Below, one piece after another: positions 35,921 through 45,512 of a stretch of DNA of 64,000 bases. Source of the stretch: Balneola sp. (GTDB lineage: Bacteria > Bacteroidota > Rhodothermia > Balneolales > Balneolaceae); contig JANQSE010000006.1 of assembly GCA_028284195.1 (NCBI GenBank), positions 248,001-312,000 of the forward strand, read 5' to 3'. The notes below the pieces were generated by a model. That model was not told the origin of the DNA and searched no databases. It saw only the letters and a list, made by a program, of their open reading frames with translations. Both the position numbers and the translations under genes were made by a program. Positions within the stretch are counted from its first letter, which is position 1. Each line of letters begins with the position of its first letter.

Positions 35921-37077
35921 ACAGCCGCAAACATTCTGTTAAGCACTGCATTTAGTTTCTCAACAAAGTACAGTACATCTTCTTCTGTATTATCTTTTCC
36001 AAAGCTAACTCGAATACTTGATTTTGCTAAGTTATCATCTAACCCGATGCCTGCAAGAACATGAGAAGGTTCAACCGCACCTGAAGTGCATGCAGACCCA
36101 TTGGAGACGCAAATACCTTCAATGTCAAGGTTTAGTAACAGCATTTCACCGTCTATGTACTGTCCGTCAGAGTTGTTGAAAGAGAGATTGAGAATATGGG
36201 AAACCCCTGTATCAGGATTTCCATTAATGCTAAAACCGATATCCAGATCGCTATTTAGCTTTGATAACAGGAGAGAGCGAAGCGTTTTGTAGTGTTTTGT
36301 ATTTTTCTCCATCTCGTTGATGGCTAACTCCAGAGCTTTTGCAAAACCAACAATTCCAGGAACATTAAGTGTGCCGCCTCTGCGTCGTCTTTCTTGTGAG
36401 CCGCCCGTCATCCAGGGCAGCCAGCGTGTTCCATTTCTTACATACATGATGCCGATGCCCTTAGGCCCATAGATTTTATGGCCGCTTCCACTCATCAAAT
36501 TAACACCCAGATCATTTACGTTAACCGGGATTTTACCCAAACTTTGCACTGCATCAGTGTGAATTGGAACTTTATGTTCGCTACAAATTTCGCAAATCTC
36601 TTTAATGTGATTAATACATCCAATCTCGTTGTTAACATGCATAATGCTAACTAAAGCTGTTTTTTCAGATAGTTTTTCTTTTACCGAATCAGCAGTTATA
36701 GTTCCACATTGTATTGGCTTTACAAAAAGGTTTTTAAATCCTCTCATTTTAGATATTTCAACAGGGTGCAATACCGCATGATGTTCCAGCTCTGAGCTTA
36801 TGATCTCATCTTTATCGCCGGCTAATGCAATAACGCCTTTTATTGCAGCATTGTCGCTTTCGGTTCCCCCGCTTGTAAAAATAATTTCAGAGGGTTCTGC
36901 GCCGATTGTCGAAGCAACAAATTCACGGGCATCTTCTACAGCTACTTTTGCTTTTTGGCCAAGATGATGAGCTGAGTTTGCATTTCCATAATCGTTTTTA
37001 AAAAAGGGGAGCATTGCTTCCAGTACTCTTTCATCAAGTGGTGTGGTAGCAGCATTATCGAAATAAACAGTTTTCAT
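35917..37077 (-). CDS. Cysteine desulfurase (NifS/IscS-like)
   Basis: 386 residues. FDNAATTPLDERVLEA opens the protein, the PLP lysine is in GSGHKIYGPKG, and the catalytic cysteine is in NGSACTSGAVEPSH. It removes sulfur from cysteine for Fe-S cluster or tRNA thiolation. No iscU or mnmA is adjacent; instead a LOG gene overlaps its end, so the delivered sulfur target is not readable from context. Confidence 0.92.
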   Translation of the reverse strand: MKTVYFDNAATTPLDERVLEAMLPFFKNDYGNANSAHHLGQKAKVAVEDAREFVASTIGAEPSEIIFTSGGTESDNAAIKGVIALAGDKDEIISSELEHHAVLHPVEISKMRGFKNLFVKPIQCGTITADSVKEKLSEKTALVSIMHVNNEIGCINHIKEICEICSEHKVPIHTDAVQSLGKIPVNVNDLGVNLMSGSGHKIYGPKGIGIMYVRNGTRWLPWMTGGSQERRRRGGTLNVPGIVGFAKALELAINEMEKNTKHYKTLRSLLLSKLNSDLDIGFSINGNPDTGVSHILNLSFNNSDGQYIDGEMLLLNLDIEGICVSNGSACTSGAVEPSHVLAGIGLDDNLAKSSIRVSFGKDNTEEDVLYFVEKLNAVLNRMFAAV

Positions 37078-37143
37078 GCAATAGAATTGGGTCGGCTTTT
37101 TTGCAACTAAAAGTATTCAAATTGTGATTGAATATCATCCAAT

Positions 37144-37171
37144 AAAAAAAGCCTTCCGGAGAAGGCTTTTT
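37144..37171 (-). terminator. Strong hairpin terminator (bidirectional sequence)
   Basis: GCCTTC pairs with GAAGGC around the loop CGGA, flanked by seven A and five T, so it can end transcription in either direction. It lies after the broken T9SS gene and before the desulfurase operon on the minus strand. Confidence 0.78.
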
Positions 37172-37192
37172 GAATCGATATGGTACTCAGTT

Positions 37193-37697
37193 TTATTTGA
37201 TGAGCATCAGTTTTTTGGTTTTTATTACACTACCTGCTTTTAAGCGATAAATATACATTCCGCTGGCCAAAGCTGAAGCGTCCCAATTTACTGTGTGGGA
37301 GCCGGCATTGAATCGTTCATTTCCCAGCCGGGTTACTTTTTGTCCCAGCATGTTGTAGATGGTTATTTCTACATTTGCAGCTTCTTTCAGGTTAAATGGA
37401 ATGGTAGTGCTTGGGTTGAATGGGTTTGAATAATTTTGGCCCAAACTGGTTTCTGTTGGGATATCCTTGCCTGTTACTTCTTCAGTTGATGTTTGAATGT
37501 TCTCTGCCAGAACATTACCTGTTTGTACATCAAGGAAGAATGTTGCGTTTTCAAACTCATATTCGCCTGTAGTTTTTTCTCTGGAAACTCTGTCGTAGGT
37601 AACATGCCAGGTAACAGTGCTGTCATGAATTCCTTCCGGGTAGTTCCAGAATCTGTTTCCGGCCTGAACCGAAACACAGTAATATTAGCTTTTTCAT
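37193..37697 (-). pseudogene. Broken T9SS cargo gene: start and sorting signal out of frame
   Basis: The minus strand has a GGAG site and ATG at 37697 (MKKLILLC, typical signal-peptide start) that reads only 24 codons. One base out of phase, a 163-codon open frame without a credible start (37684-37193) ends in a type IX sorting domain: GQNYSNPFNPSTTIPF, then NMLGQKV, SGMYIYRLKAG and KTKKLMLIK. The hydrophobic signal core and any catalytic domain are missing. This looks like an internal deletion plus frameshift that left the gene's two ends. The last 80 residues are a standard T9SS type A domain that would direct export and surface attachment. Confidence 0.75.
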
Positions 37698-37867
37698 ATC
37701 ACTCCATATTTATTAAAAGGCTTACTTTATTAAAATAAAACACAAAGAATATTTCAACTACGTATTTTACTGCCTGGATATATCCAATGAGTAAAACCGT
37801 TAATTGGGTTATTGAATTTTATTTATAGAAGTATAGACCGTTTAAAACAACATTCCTTACAAAAATA

Positions 37868-39061
37868 ATGGCAAAAATTACCTTAACTGATATTGAAGTA
37901 GCAGATAAAAAAGTACTTATGCGTGTCGATTTTAACGTTCCTTTAAAGCAGGGAGTTATTACAGATGACAACCGTATTGTTCAGGCTTTTCCGTCTATAC
38001 ATTATGTGATTGACAACGGAGGGTTATTGGTATTGACAAGTCATCTAGGCAGGCCGAAAGGAGAGATAAATCAAGAGTTTTCTTTAAAACCCATTGCTGA
38101 TTACTTAGCAAATTTGGTAGATACTAAAGTTTACTTTGCACCCGATTGCGTAGGCGAAGAAGCTGAGAAAGTGATCTCTGAAGCAAAACCAGGTGAAATT
38201 GTGCTGCTCGAAAACGTACGTTTTCATAAAGAAGAAACTACCAACGAAAAAGAATTTGCGAAGGCATTGGCCGCCCATGCAGATGTATTTGTAAACGATG
38301 CTTTTGGCAGCTCTCACAGAGCGCATGCATCTGTAGCCGGGGTTACCAGGTTTGTGGAGCAATCTGCTTCCGGCTTTCTTTTGGAAAAAGAAATCAAATA
38401 TCTGAATGACAGTGTTAACAATCCTGAACGGCCTTTTGTGGCGATTTTAGGCGGGGCAAAAGTATCTGATAAAATCGGGGTGATAGAAAATCTGTTAGAT
38501 AAAGTAGATACGATTATTATTGGTGGAGGGATGACCTACACATTTTACAAGGCTAAAGGCTTGCCAATTGGAAATTCATTGCTTGAAGAAGATAAAGTTG
38601 AGCTGGCTAAAAGCCTGATCGAAAAAGCTGACGCTAAAGGTGTAAAGCTAATGCTGCCTGTTGACTCGGTAGTGGCTAAAGAATTTGATAACAATTCCGA
38701 ATCTAAAGTGGTGGATGAAGACGGAATAGAAGATGGTTGGATGGCTTTAGATATTGGGCCTAAATCAGCAATAGTGTTTGGGGAGATCATCAAAAATGCT
38801 AGGACGGTGCTATGGAATGGTCCGATGGGAGTATTTGAACTAAGCAATTTCGCTAGTGGTACTTTTGCGGTAGCAGAAGCCCTTGCAGAAGCAACTGGTT
38901 TAGGTGCAGTTACTATTATAGGCGGGGGTGATTCGGCAGCGGCTATAAAGGCTTCGGGATTAAGCGATAATGTTTCTCATGTTTCCACGGGTGGTGGGGC
39001 CAGCCTGGAGTATCTTGAAGGCAAAGATTTGCCCGGAGTTAGTTCGCTAACCGACAAATAG
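37868..39061 (+). CDS. pgk: Phosphoglycerate kinase
   Basis: 397 residues, the normal length. [17 protein letters not shown], the hinge [13 protein letters not shown] and the C-terminal [10 protein letters not shown] nucleotide site are intact. It makes ATP in glycolysis by converting 1,3-bisphosphoglycerate to 3-phosphoglycerate. It stands alone; its leader shares the 17 bases TTATTGAATTTTATTTA with the glnA promoter region. Confidence 0.97.
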   Translation: MAKITLTDIEVADKKVLMRVDFNVPLKQGVITDDNRIVQAFPSIHYVIDNGGLLVLTSHLGRPKGEINQEFSLKPIADYLANLVDTKVYFAPDCVGEEAEKVISEAKPGEIVLLENVRFHKEETTNEKEFAKALAAHADVFVNDAFGSSHRAHASVAGVTRFVEQSASGFLLEKEIKYLNDSVNNPERPFVAILGGAKVSDKIGVIENLLDKVDTIIIGGGMTYTFYKAKGLPIGNSLLEEDKVELAKSLIEKADAKGVKLMLPVDSVVAKEFDNNSESKVVDEDGIEDGWMALDIGPKSAIVFGEIIKNARTVLWNGPMGVFELSNFASGTFAVAEALAEATGLGAVTIIGGGDSAAAIKASGLSDNVSHVSTGGGASLEYLEGKDLPGVSSLTDK

Positions 39062-39080
39062 CGTGAGCGGGCTAAACGGG

Positions 39081-40013
39081 TTATTTTCCAAAAATCTGAT
39101 TCAGAAACTCAGCCATTCGGTAACCTGAAATGGCCATTCTCTTTTGAGCAATTTCAAAAGCTATTTTTTTATATTTAGCAGGAGGTTGCTCGTTTTGGTT
39201 CAAATACTCAGGATATACACTGTTCATAGTTATGAGCTTACCCTCTTCGTTCCATTCTGTCGAGTTTTGTAGTTCGATCAAAGTTTTGTATCGAGATTCG
39301 GGATTTTTATCTGCAATCATATCAGCATGTTTTAGATAATAATCAAACTCATCCATTTCGTCAGGCTTTGGTGATGCTACATCAATAATACCATCCCAGT
39401 ATGCGTGCAGGTTCCACGGCCAGTCATCACCAAGCCGGAAACTGTTGCCGCCACGATCACCATCCGGGGTTTCCTCTGTAACACGCGATGTATTATGTAA
39501 TGGCATGTGAATATCGCCTATGAGATGCAGAATCCATGCTATTTGAACAGCTTTATCTGAATCTGAAACTTTTGGATCAGCCAGGGTTTTACGGAAATGA
39601 GCGATACGCTCTACAATATGTTCATCATCAACAAAGCCCTCTGTTTTTACAGGGCCATTTTCTGTTTGTTTCCAATAGCTACCTACATAATGCCAGTTCC
39701 CTCGATGGTATTTCTCGTAACGCTCTTCTTCGTCGCGGTCTCGCACAATGTCCGGCCAGTATGAGGCATTCATAAAGAAGAACTTCTCAGGCTGTTCACT
39801 TTCCTTATCATAAAGATCAAGAATATCGGAATCTTCCGGAGCGTGCTTTAGAATGTTGATTACAGCTTTTTGTGTTTTTGGTGTCATATTATCCCATGCA
39901 ATAGCAGTGATAACCCTATGGCCGGTTGCATTCCAGGAAATAACCCTGGCTGGATTTATAGCTATGGAAAAAGCTAGCGAAAGAAAAAGAGATGAAAAGA
40001 TTATTTTTTTCAT
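39081..40013 (-). CDS. Secreted S1/P1-type nuclease
   Basis: 310 residues with a signal peptide. The mature chain begins near SWNATGHRV; the tryptophan and histidine there are the first zinc ligands in this family, followed by [15 protein letters not shown] and [12 protein letters not shown]. These match zinc-dependent S1/P1 nucleases that degrade single-stranded nucleic acids outside the cytoplasm. It probably serves nucleotide or phosphate scavenging. It is convergent with pgk. Confidence 0.9.
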   Translation of the reverse strand: MKKIIFSSLFLSLAFSIAINPARVISWNATGHRVITAIAWDNMTPKTQKAVINILKHAPEDSDILDLYDKESEQPEKFFFMNASYWPDIVRDRDEEERYEKYHRGNWHYVGSYWKQTENGPVKTEGFVDDEHIVERIAHFRKTLADPKVSDSDKAVQIAWILHLIGDIHMPLHNTSRVTEETPDGDRGGNSFRLGDDWPWNLHAYWDGIIDVASPKPDEMDEFDYYLKHADMIADKNPESRYKTLIELQNSTEWNEEGKLITMNSVYPEYLNQNEQPPAKYKKIAFEIAQKRMAISGYRMAEFLNQIFGK

Positions 40014-40094
40014 GAATAGATTTGATGTGTGAATTAACTAAGAATACGAAAAGAACATTATCTAAACATTAAAAGAGTTGTGAAATTGTCAGGC

Positions 40095-40127
40095 AAAAAA
40101 AATCCCAATCGATTATGAATGGGATTT
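40095..40127 (-). terminator. Rho-independent terminator of the DinB-like gene
   Basis: AAATCCCA pairs with TGGGATTT around a 12-base loop, with eight A on the plus strand giving a T run when read on the minus strand. It lies 24 bases beyond the stop of the DinB-like gene. Confidence 0.75.
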
Positions 40128-40150
40128 GAAATGTTAGAGAGTTCCGAAAA

Positions 40151-40753
40151 TTACATGGCATTGTATTCCGCCAAAACTTCCTGCATTTGTGCAGTATGGC
40201 GTTGACTGTGAGCCGCAATAATTAGCATGAGCTGGTACATATCCACTTCTCCAAAAGGAAGAGAGGCTTTGTGCTTTCTAAGTTTGTCATCAGTACTGTT
40301 TAGGTACTTTGTTAACATATTGCGGGATTTTTCCAGCTCATCAATCATGGCTTGTTTTGAATCCCATTTTCCGGTCGGCTCAAAAGGAGCTGCGGTTTTT
40401 ACTTTTGTACCTCTGTTTGCAAGCATTCCAATAATAACACCATCTTTTTGAGATAGATCAGCGTCAGTTTTGTTCTCTGGATTTGCAACGGTTTGTTGTG
40501 CCATGCCATAAAAAGTGTTTTCCGTTAAAAGAATATGTTCTAAGGCATTGGCTACCGACCATCCACCATTTTCTGGCTTGTAATTAAATGCTTCATCAGG
40601 TAGGTTTTTTACTGTTTCAACAATATTATTATGGGTTGCATTAAGATATTTAACAGCAAAATCCCTTTCTCCCTGGCTTAATTGTGCAATAGCCGGCACA
40701 GAGACTAAAGCGATCAAAAGGAGCAGGATAACTTTTTTCATTTGTTCATTCAT
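40151..40753 (-). CDS. Secreted DinB-family protein
   Basis: 200 residues. A signal peptide (IALVSVPAIAQ) precedes a four-helix DinB/YfiT-like domain with VANALEHILL and HSQRHTAQMQEVL, which carry the histidines of the likely metal site. Family members are often metal-dependent thiol transferases, including bacillithiol S-transferases. Secretion would be unusual for a thiol-transferase role, so its activity is uncertain. It has its own terminator and faces ssb divergently. Confidence 0.8.
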   Translation of the reverse strand: MNEQMKKVILLLLIALVSVPAIAQLSQGERDFAVKYLNATHNNIVETVKNLPDEAFNYKPENGGWSVANALEHILLTENTFYGMAQQTVANPENKTDADLSQKDGVIIGMLANRGTKVKTAAPFEPTGKWDSKQAMIDELEKSRNMLTKYLNSTDDKLRKHKASLPFGEVDMYQLMLIIAAHSQRHTAQMQEVLAEYNAM

Positions 40754-40968
40754 TTAGTTAGTAGTTGTACAAATAACAAATAAGAATATAAAAAGAGGAC
40801 TAAATAAAAAAAGCTAGGTTAAGTCTCTTTTAAATATATCATCTACATTGATTACTACTCAGAATAATTGTAGTACTAAATAGGAAAGTTTCTTCTTTTA
40901 AACTTTTTTTGTAAGGAATTCTTTTGAGACTGTCTTACCTTGCAACAGTTAATTTAATCTAATACGTA

Positions 40969-41412
40969 ATGAGTTCACTAAATAAAGCACAATTAATCGG
41001 ACGTTTGGGGCAGGATCCTGAAGTTCGCTATACACAATCAAATACAGCCGTTGCAACATTAAGCATTGCTACCAGCGAGCGCTATAAAGACAGTAACGGC
41101 GAACAGCAAGAACGTACAGAATGGCACCGTGTGGTTGCATGGGGAAGGCTTGCTGAGATCTGTCAGCAATATCTTTCAAAAGGTTCTTTGGTTTATATAG
41201 AAGGTCCTATACAAACCCGGTCCTGGGAAGATAATCAGGGGCAGAAAAGGTACACTACCGAGATTAAAGCACTGCAAATGACCATGCTTGATAGTAAAGG
41301 TAGTAACAATAGTGGTGGTAATTCGAGTGCAGCAGCCCAGCCTCAGCCAATGTCCAGCAATGTTGAGCTTGGCAAGGATTTCGATAACATGGATGATGAC
41401 CTTCCATTCTGA
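40969..41412 (+). CDS. ssb: Single-stranded DNA-binding protein
   Basis: 147 residues. The OB fold starts [19 protein letters not shown] and includes [21 protein letters not shown] low-complexity Gln/Ser/Gly linker leads to the acidic tip DDDLPF, which docks replication and repair partners. It has its own terminator, so it appears monocistronic. Confidence 0.96.
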   Translation: MSSLNKAQLIGRLGQDPEVRYTQSNTAVATLSIATSERYKDSNGEQQERTEWHRVVAWGRLAEICQQYLSKGSLVYIEGPIQTRSWEDNQGQKRYTTEIKALQMTMLDSKGSNNSGGNSSAAAQPQPMSSNVELGKDFDNMDDDLPF

Positions 41413-41429
41413 TTATAATCCTCAGTTTT

Positions 41430-41465
41430 AAAAGCGGTGTCAGGTAAAACTTTCATCGCTTTTTT
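41430..41465 (+). terminator. Rho-independent terminator of ssb
   Basis: AAAAGCGGTG pairs with CATCGCTTTT (one G-T pair) around a 14-base loop, followed by T-rich sequence. It begins 18 bases after the ssb stop. Confidence 0.7.
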
Positions 41466-41521
41466 ATTTTGTGAGAAGTAATTGCATGGTTAAATTCATC
41501 CAACCTAATTAAACCATTTCT

Positions 41522-42895
41522 TTGAGCATTTTCGACGAACCGCATAGGTACACTTTACATTCATTATTGGGCATTTCCGTGCCTTCTTCGGGAGAGATTG
41601 ACGTAGTAATAATTTCTATTCAGCTGGTGATTATGGTTCTTGGGTTAGCGGTTTCTGCAATTTTTTCCGGTTCCGAAGTAGCTTTTTTTTCACTTTCGTC
41701 CAGGTTAGAAGATTTAACCTCTGCAGAACAATCTCACTCAGGCGACTCACGCATACAAGCTATGCTGGATAAGCCCAGAAGGCTGCTGGCCACTATTTTA
41801 ATTGGCAACACATTTGCAAATATAGTGGCTTCAGTGATGGCAGCTGTAATAACAGGCTCGATAGTAGCACAATTTGGCCTTTCTGAAGTAATTGTATTTG
41901 CAGTAGAAGTCATCGTACTCACATTTATGATTTTGATCATCAGCGAAATCACACCTAAAATTATTGCTATTAACAATCCACTTACAGTATCACGCAGATG
42001 GAGTACTTTCATATATGTATTTTTTGTTCTCTTAAATCCTTTTTCAAAACTAATAGCAGAAAGTACCATCGTGTTAGAAAAGTACTTGCCAAAACCTTCG
42101 AATAAAATGACTTCTGAAGACATAAAAACAATGGCAGAAGTGAGCGAAAAAGAAGGTTCCATTAAAGAAGATGAACGAGAGATTATTGAGAACGTAATCG
42201 AGTTCGGCAACATTACGGTTAGGGAGATTATGACTTCCCGTGTAAATATGGTTGCGGTATCTACAGAAGATTCTTTGAAAGATGTATTGGGGATTATACG
42301 GGAAAAAGCACTTTCCAGAATGCCGCTTTATGAAAATGATCTGGATAATATTTTGGGCGTTATCTATGCTAAAGACATTTTGCCTTATTTGAATGATACC
42401 GGAGAAGAGCCTCCTTTTAATTGGAGAACCATTTCCAGAGATACGCTTTTTATGCCTGCTACAAAAAAACTGGATGATCTTCTTCGTGATTTTCAGCAGG
42501 AAAAAACTCACATAGCAATTGTAGTGGACGAGTATGGAGGAACTGAAGGTATTGTAACGATGGACGATATCCTGGAAGAGATTGTAGGAGATATTACTGA
42601 TGAGTCATCAGATGATCAGCAGCTTTACACTCAATTCAAAAATGGAATTTATATTTTCGATGCTAAAATTGATTTAGATGATATGGAAGATGTAGTTGGC
42701 CTGGAGCTTACTTCTGAAGAAGATGATTTTGAGACGTTAGGAGGTTTGATCTACCATTTAACAGAAAGCCTGCCCACAGTAGGTGAGAGAATTACCTATA
42801 AAGGAATGGAGTGTACTGTGCATTCTGTGCAAAATAACAGGATCAAAAAAGTAAGGGTGAAGTTAACAGATACACAGGGACCTGCTGTTTCTTAA
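41522..42895 (+). CDS. CNNM/CBS/CorC-type transporter, GldE-like
   Basis: 457 residues. The start is the TTG at 41522: a TAA lies three codons upstream and no ATG is near. Four hydrophobic segments of the CNNM (DUF21) domain span about 28-195, with FSGSEVAFFSLSSRLE as its signature. A CBS pair starts near VREIMTSRVNMVAV and a CorC_HlyC domain ends the protein. The family covers Mg2+ transport-related proteins and GldE of Bacteroidota, which is linked to gliding or lipoprotein export. Which role applies is not readable. murB follows after 17 bases. Confidence 0.85.
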   Translation: MSIFDEPHRYTLHSLLGISVPSSGEIDVVIISIQLVIMVLGLAVSAIFSGSEVAFFSLSSRLEDLTSAEQSHSGDSRIQAMLDKPRRLLATILIGNTFANIVASVMAAVITGSIVAQFGLSEVIVFAVEVIVLTFMILIISEITPKIIAINNPLTVSRRWSTFIYVFFVLLNPFSKLIAESTIVLEKYLPKPSNKMTSEDIKTMAEVSEKEGSIKEDEREIIENVIEFGNITVREIMTSRVNMVAVSTEDSLKDVLGIIREKALSRMPLYENDLDNILGVIYAKDILPYLNDTGEEPPFNWRTISRDTLFMPATKKLDDLLRDFQQEKTHIAIVVDEYGGTEGIVTMDDILEEIVGDITDESSDDQQLYTQFKNGIYIFDAKIDLDDMEDVVGLELTSEEDDFETLGGLIYHLTESLPTVGERITYKGMECTVHSVQNNRIKKVRVKLTDTQGPAVS

Positions 42896-42912
42896 CATGA
42901 TAATTATCATCG

Positions 42913-43941
42913 ATGCCCTACAATTTTAGCATTCAAAAAAATGTTGACCTGACCCGCTTTAACACAATGGGTGTTCAGGCTAGGGCCTCTTTTTTTGTTG
43001 AGGCCGGTTCCGTTCAGGATCTAACGCAGGCCGTTGAGTTTGCCAGAAAGAGTAACCTTAGATGGATGGTTTTAGGTGGAGGAAGCAATGTTCTTTTTAG
43101 GTCTGATTTTGATGGCCTGATTATTCAAAATGCTTTGATGGGGAAAGAGATCTCAGAACAAGGAGATAATATTCAGATTAAAGTTTCCGGAGGAGAGAAC
43201 TGGCATGCACTGGTGTTACATTGTGTAGAAAACGGATGGGGAGGAATTGAAAATCTATCTTTGATTCCTGGTTCTGTGGGTGCGGCTCCTATTCAAAATA
43301 TTGGGGCATATGGTGTAGAACTTCAGGATGTTTTTGCAGAGCTCGAAGCGTTAACTATTGAAACGGGAGAAGTTCAGGTTTTTTCTAAAGAACAATGCCG
43401 GTTTGGTTATCGCGATAGTATTTTCAAGAAGGGGTTGAAAGGTAAGGTAATCATCACCTCGGTTACTTTAGCACTTTCAAAGAGCAGCCAGGTTAATACT
43501 TCCTATAAAGCTCTTTCAGATCACCTTACCAGAGCAAATATTGCTCAACCAAGCATTAAAGATGTAAGTGATGCCGTCATTGAAATCAGGCAAAGTAAGC
43601 TCCCGGACCCTAAAGAAATTGGAAATACAGGAAGCTTTTTTAAAAATCCGGTTATTTCTGTATATCATTTCGATCAGTTAAAGTCTGAATATTCTGAGCT
43701 TCCCGGGTATCCTGTTTCTGAGCGGCAGGTGAAAGTTCCAGCAGGCTGGTTGATCGAAAAAGCAGGCTGGAAAGGGAAAAGAGAAGGAGATGCCGGTGTT
43801 CATGAAAAGCAGGCGTTAGTTTTGGTGAACTATGGAAAAGCAACCGGAGAAGAAATATGGAACCTGGCCACTCAAATTCAGCGTTCTGTAAAAAAACAAT
43901 TTGATATAGATTTAACACCAGAAGTTAACATAATAGGATAA
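42913..43941 (+). CDS. murB: UDP-N-acetylenolpyruvoylglucosamine reductase
   Basis: 342 residues, the length of the Escherichia coli-type (class I) enzyme. LTRFNTMGVQARA, LGGGSNVLFR and SLIPGSVGAAPIQNIGAYG form the FAD site. IGNTGSFFKNPVIS and PAGWLIEKAGWKG hold the substrate. It makes UDP-N-acetylmuramate for peptidoglycan. It sits between the CorC-like and M48 genes with short gaps (17 and 9 bases). Confidence 0.95.
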   Translation: MPYNFSIQKNVDLTRFNTMGVQARASFFVEAGSVQDLTQAVEFARKSNLRWMVLGGGSNVLFRSDFDGLIIQNALMGKEISEQGDNIQIKVSGGENWHALVLHCVENGWGGIENLSLIPGSVGAAPIQNIGAYGVELQDVFAELEALTIETGEVQVFSKEQCRFGYRDSIFKKGLKGKVIITSVTLALSKSSQVNTSYKALSDHLTRANIAQPSIKDVSDAVIEIRQSKLPDPKEIGNTGSFFKNPVISVYHFDQLKSEYSELPGYPVSERQVKVPAGWLIEKAGWKGKREGDAGVHEKQALVLVNYGKATGEEIWNLATQIQRSVKKQFDIDLTPEVNIIG

Positions 43942-43950
43942 TTCAGATTT

Positions 43951-45447
43951 ATGAATAGATTAGCATTACGAATACTACCTTTAATTTTACTTACAACCTT
44001 TTTGCTTCTGGGCTGCGTCTCTATTCAGGTCAGTCCGGTTTCAGGGAATAAGCGGGCCTATGGATATTCCTGGCAGAAAGAGCTTCAAATAGGTAAAGAA
44101 GCAGATTCCGAAATTATAACGCAATACGGGTTGTACGACAATAAAGAACTATCAGAATACGTGACCCAACTCGGTGAACAGCTATTGGAAGTGAGCCATT
44201 TTAATCGTGATGACACCCCTGAAGAATACCGTAATACACGTTTTACTTTTCGTGTATTAAACAGCCCGGTGGTTAATGCGTTTGCTCTTCCGGGCGGCTA
44301 CGTATATGTAACCCGGGGTTTATTGGCGCATTTACAAAATGAAGCGCAGCTCATGGTTGTTCTTGGCCACGAAATTGGTCACGTAGCTGCCAGGCACGCT
44401 TCTCAAAGAGCAGCAGAGCAGCAAGTAGGCCAGCTTGCGATTATTAGCGGTGCTGTAATCGGGCAATCGCTAGGCTTGGATGGGGGAAATATCCTTCAGC
44501 TAAGCAGTCAAACAGCACAGCTTTTGTTTCTTCAATATGGGCGTGATGACGAACGGGAATCTGATCAACTTGGAGTTGAATATTCAGCAATGAAAGGATA
44601 TAAGGCTGCAGAAGGAGGGGAGTTCTTCAATTCACTGAAACGTATATCTGAAAATTCCGGGCACAACATTCCTACGCATTTGTCGTCGCACCCTGATCCA
44701 GGCGAACGAAAAGAAAACATTCCACAGCTTGCACGGGAATGGGAACAAAAAGGATACGTACAGACTATTGTTGACAGCGAAGAATTTCTGAATAAGATTG
44801 ATGAGATTATGTTTGGGGAAAATCCGCGCGAAGGCTTTGAACGGGATGGAATGTTTTATCACCCCGATCTGAAGTTCCAGTTTCCTGTTCCGGATGGTTT
44901 TCAGGCAATCAATCAGCCTACGGCTGTTATTTTGGTAAATGAAGCTCAAAATGCCGTTGTACAATTTTCTATAGATTCTAAACATAAAACTCCTCAGGCA
45001 TCCGTAGAAGCTTTCCTGAGCCAGGAAGGAGTAACCACGATTGCAAAAAATTCAACAAACCCAAATGGAATAAGCGGCTACAAAGCAGAAGCAAGTGTAA
45101 CTCAGCAAAATGGTAACTTGCTTACACTTGAAATTACGGCACTAAGTTATGGCGGGAATATTTATACCTTTTTAAGTTATACAGCTTCCAGCCAGTTTAG
45201 CAGCTACAAGCCGGTTTTCAATAGCATTTCGAATGGTTTTATGAGGCTTACAGACCAATCGATTTTAAATATTAAACCAGTTCGGTTGAAATTGGTTCAA
45301 ACCAATCGCTCTGGTTCATTTTCAAGTTTTTTACCCTCTGAATTACCCATGGATATAGAAGCAGAAAGTATTGCGATCATCAATCAGGTTACGCTCAATC
45401 AAAACATACCGGCCGGCAGCTGGATAAAAATTCCGGTTCAAAAGTAA
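43951..45447 (+). CDS. M48-family metalloprotease lipoprotein
   Basis: 498 residues. A lipoprotein signal ends in LLLGC (Cys about 22). The zinc motif is HEIGHVAARH (about 139-148), and ERESDQLGVEYSA provides the third ligand. The C-terminal part ends in a LysM-like fold (about 430-498, INQVTLNQNIPAGSWIKIP), as in YggG/LoiP-type proteases. It is probably an outer-membrane or periplasmic quality-control protease. murB is nine bases upstream. Confidence 0.9.
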   Translation: MNRLALRILPLILLTTFLLLGCVSIQVSPVSGNKRAYGYSWQKELQIGKEADSEIITQYGLYDNKELSEYVTQLGEQLLEVSHFNRDDTPEEYRNTRFTFRVLNSPVVNAFALPGGYVYVTRGLLAHLQNEAQLMVVLGHEIGHVAARHASQRAAEQQVGQLAIISGAVIGQSLGLDGGNILQLSSQTAQLLFLQYGRDDERESDQLGVEYSAMKGYKAAEGGEFFNSLKRISENSGHNIPTHLSSHPDPGERKENIPQLAREWEQKGYVQTIVDSEEFLNKIDEIMFGENPREGFERDGMFYHPDLKFQFPVPDGFQAINQPTAVILVNEAQNAVVQFSIDSKHKTPQASVEAFLSQEGVTTIAKNSTNPNGISGYKAEASVTQQNGNLLTLEITALSYGGNIYTFLSYTASSQFSSYKPVFNSISNGFMRLTDQSILNIKPVRLKLVQTNRSGSFSSFLPSELPMDIEAESIAIINQVTLNQNIPAGSWIKIPVQK

Positions 45448-45512
45448 TTTAATATCCTCGCTAAAGCTTAAAACTGTATCTTTACTTTTATTAATCTTCA
45501 AAAATTTACTCA

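Noticed and set aside
37809-37825. 17 bases (TTATTGAATTTTATTTA) shared by the pgk and glnA leaders
   Set aside because: AT-rich, and the pgk copy lacks a TAnnTTTG element at the right distance, so shared regulation is not supported; chance is plausible.
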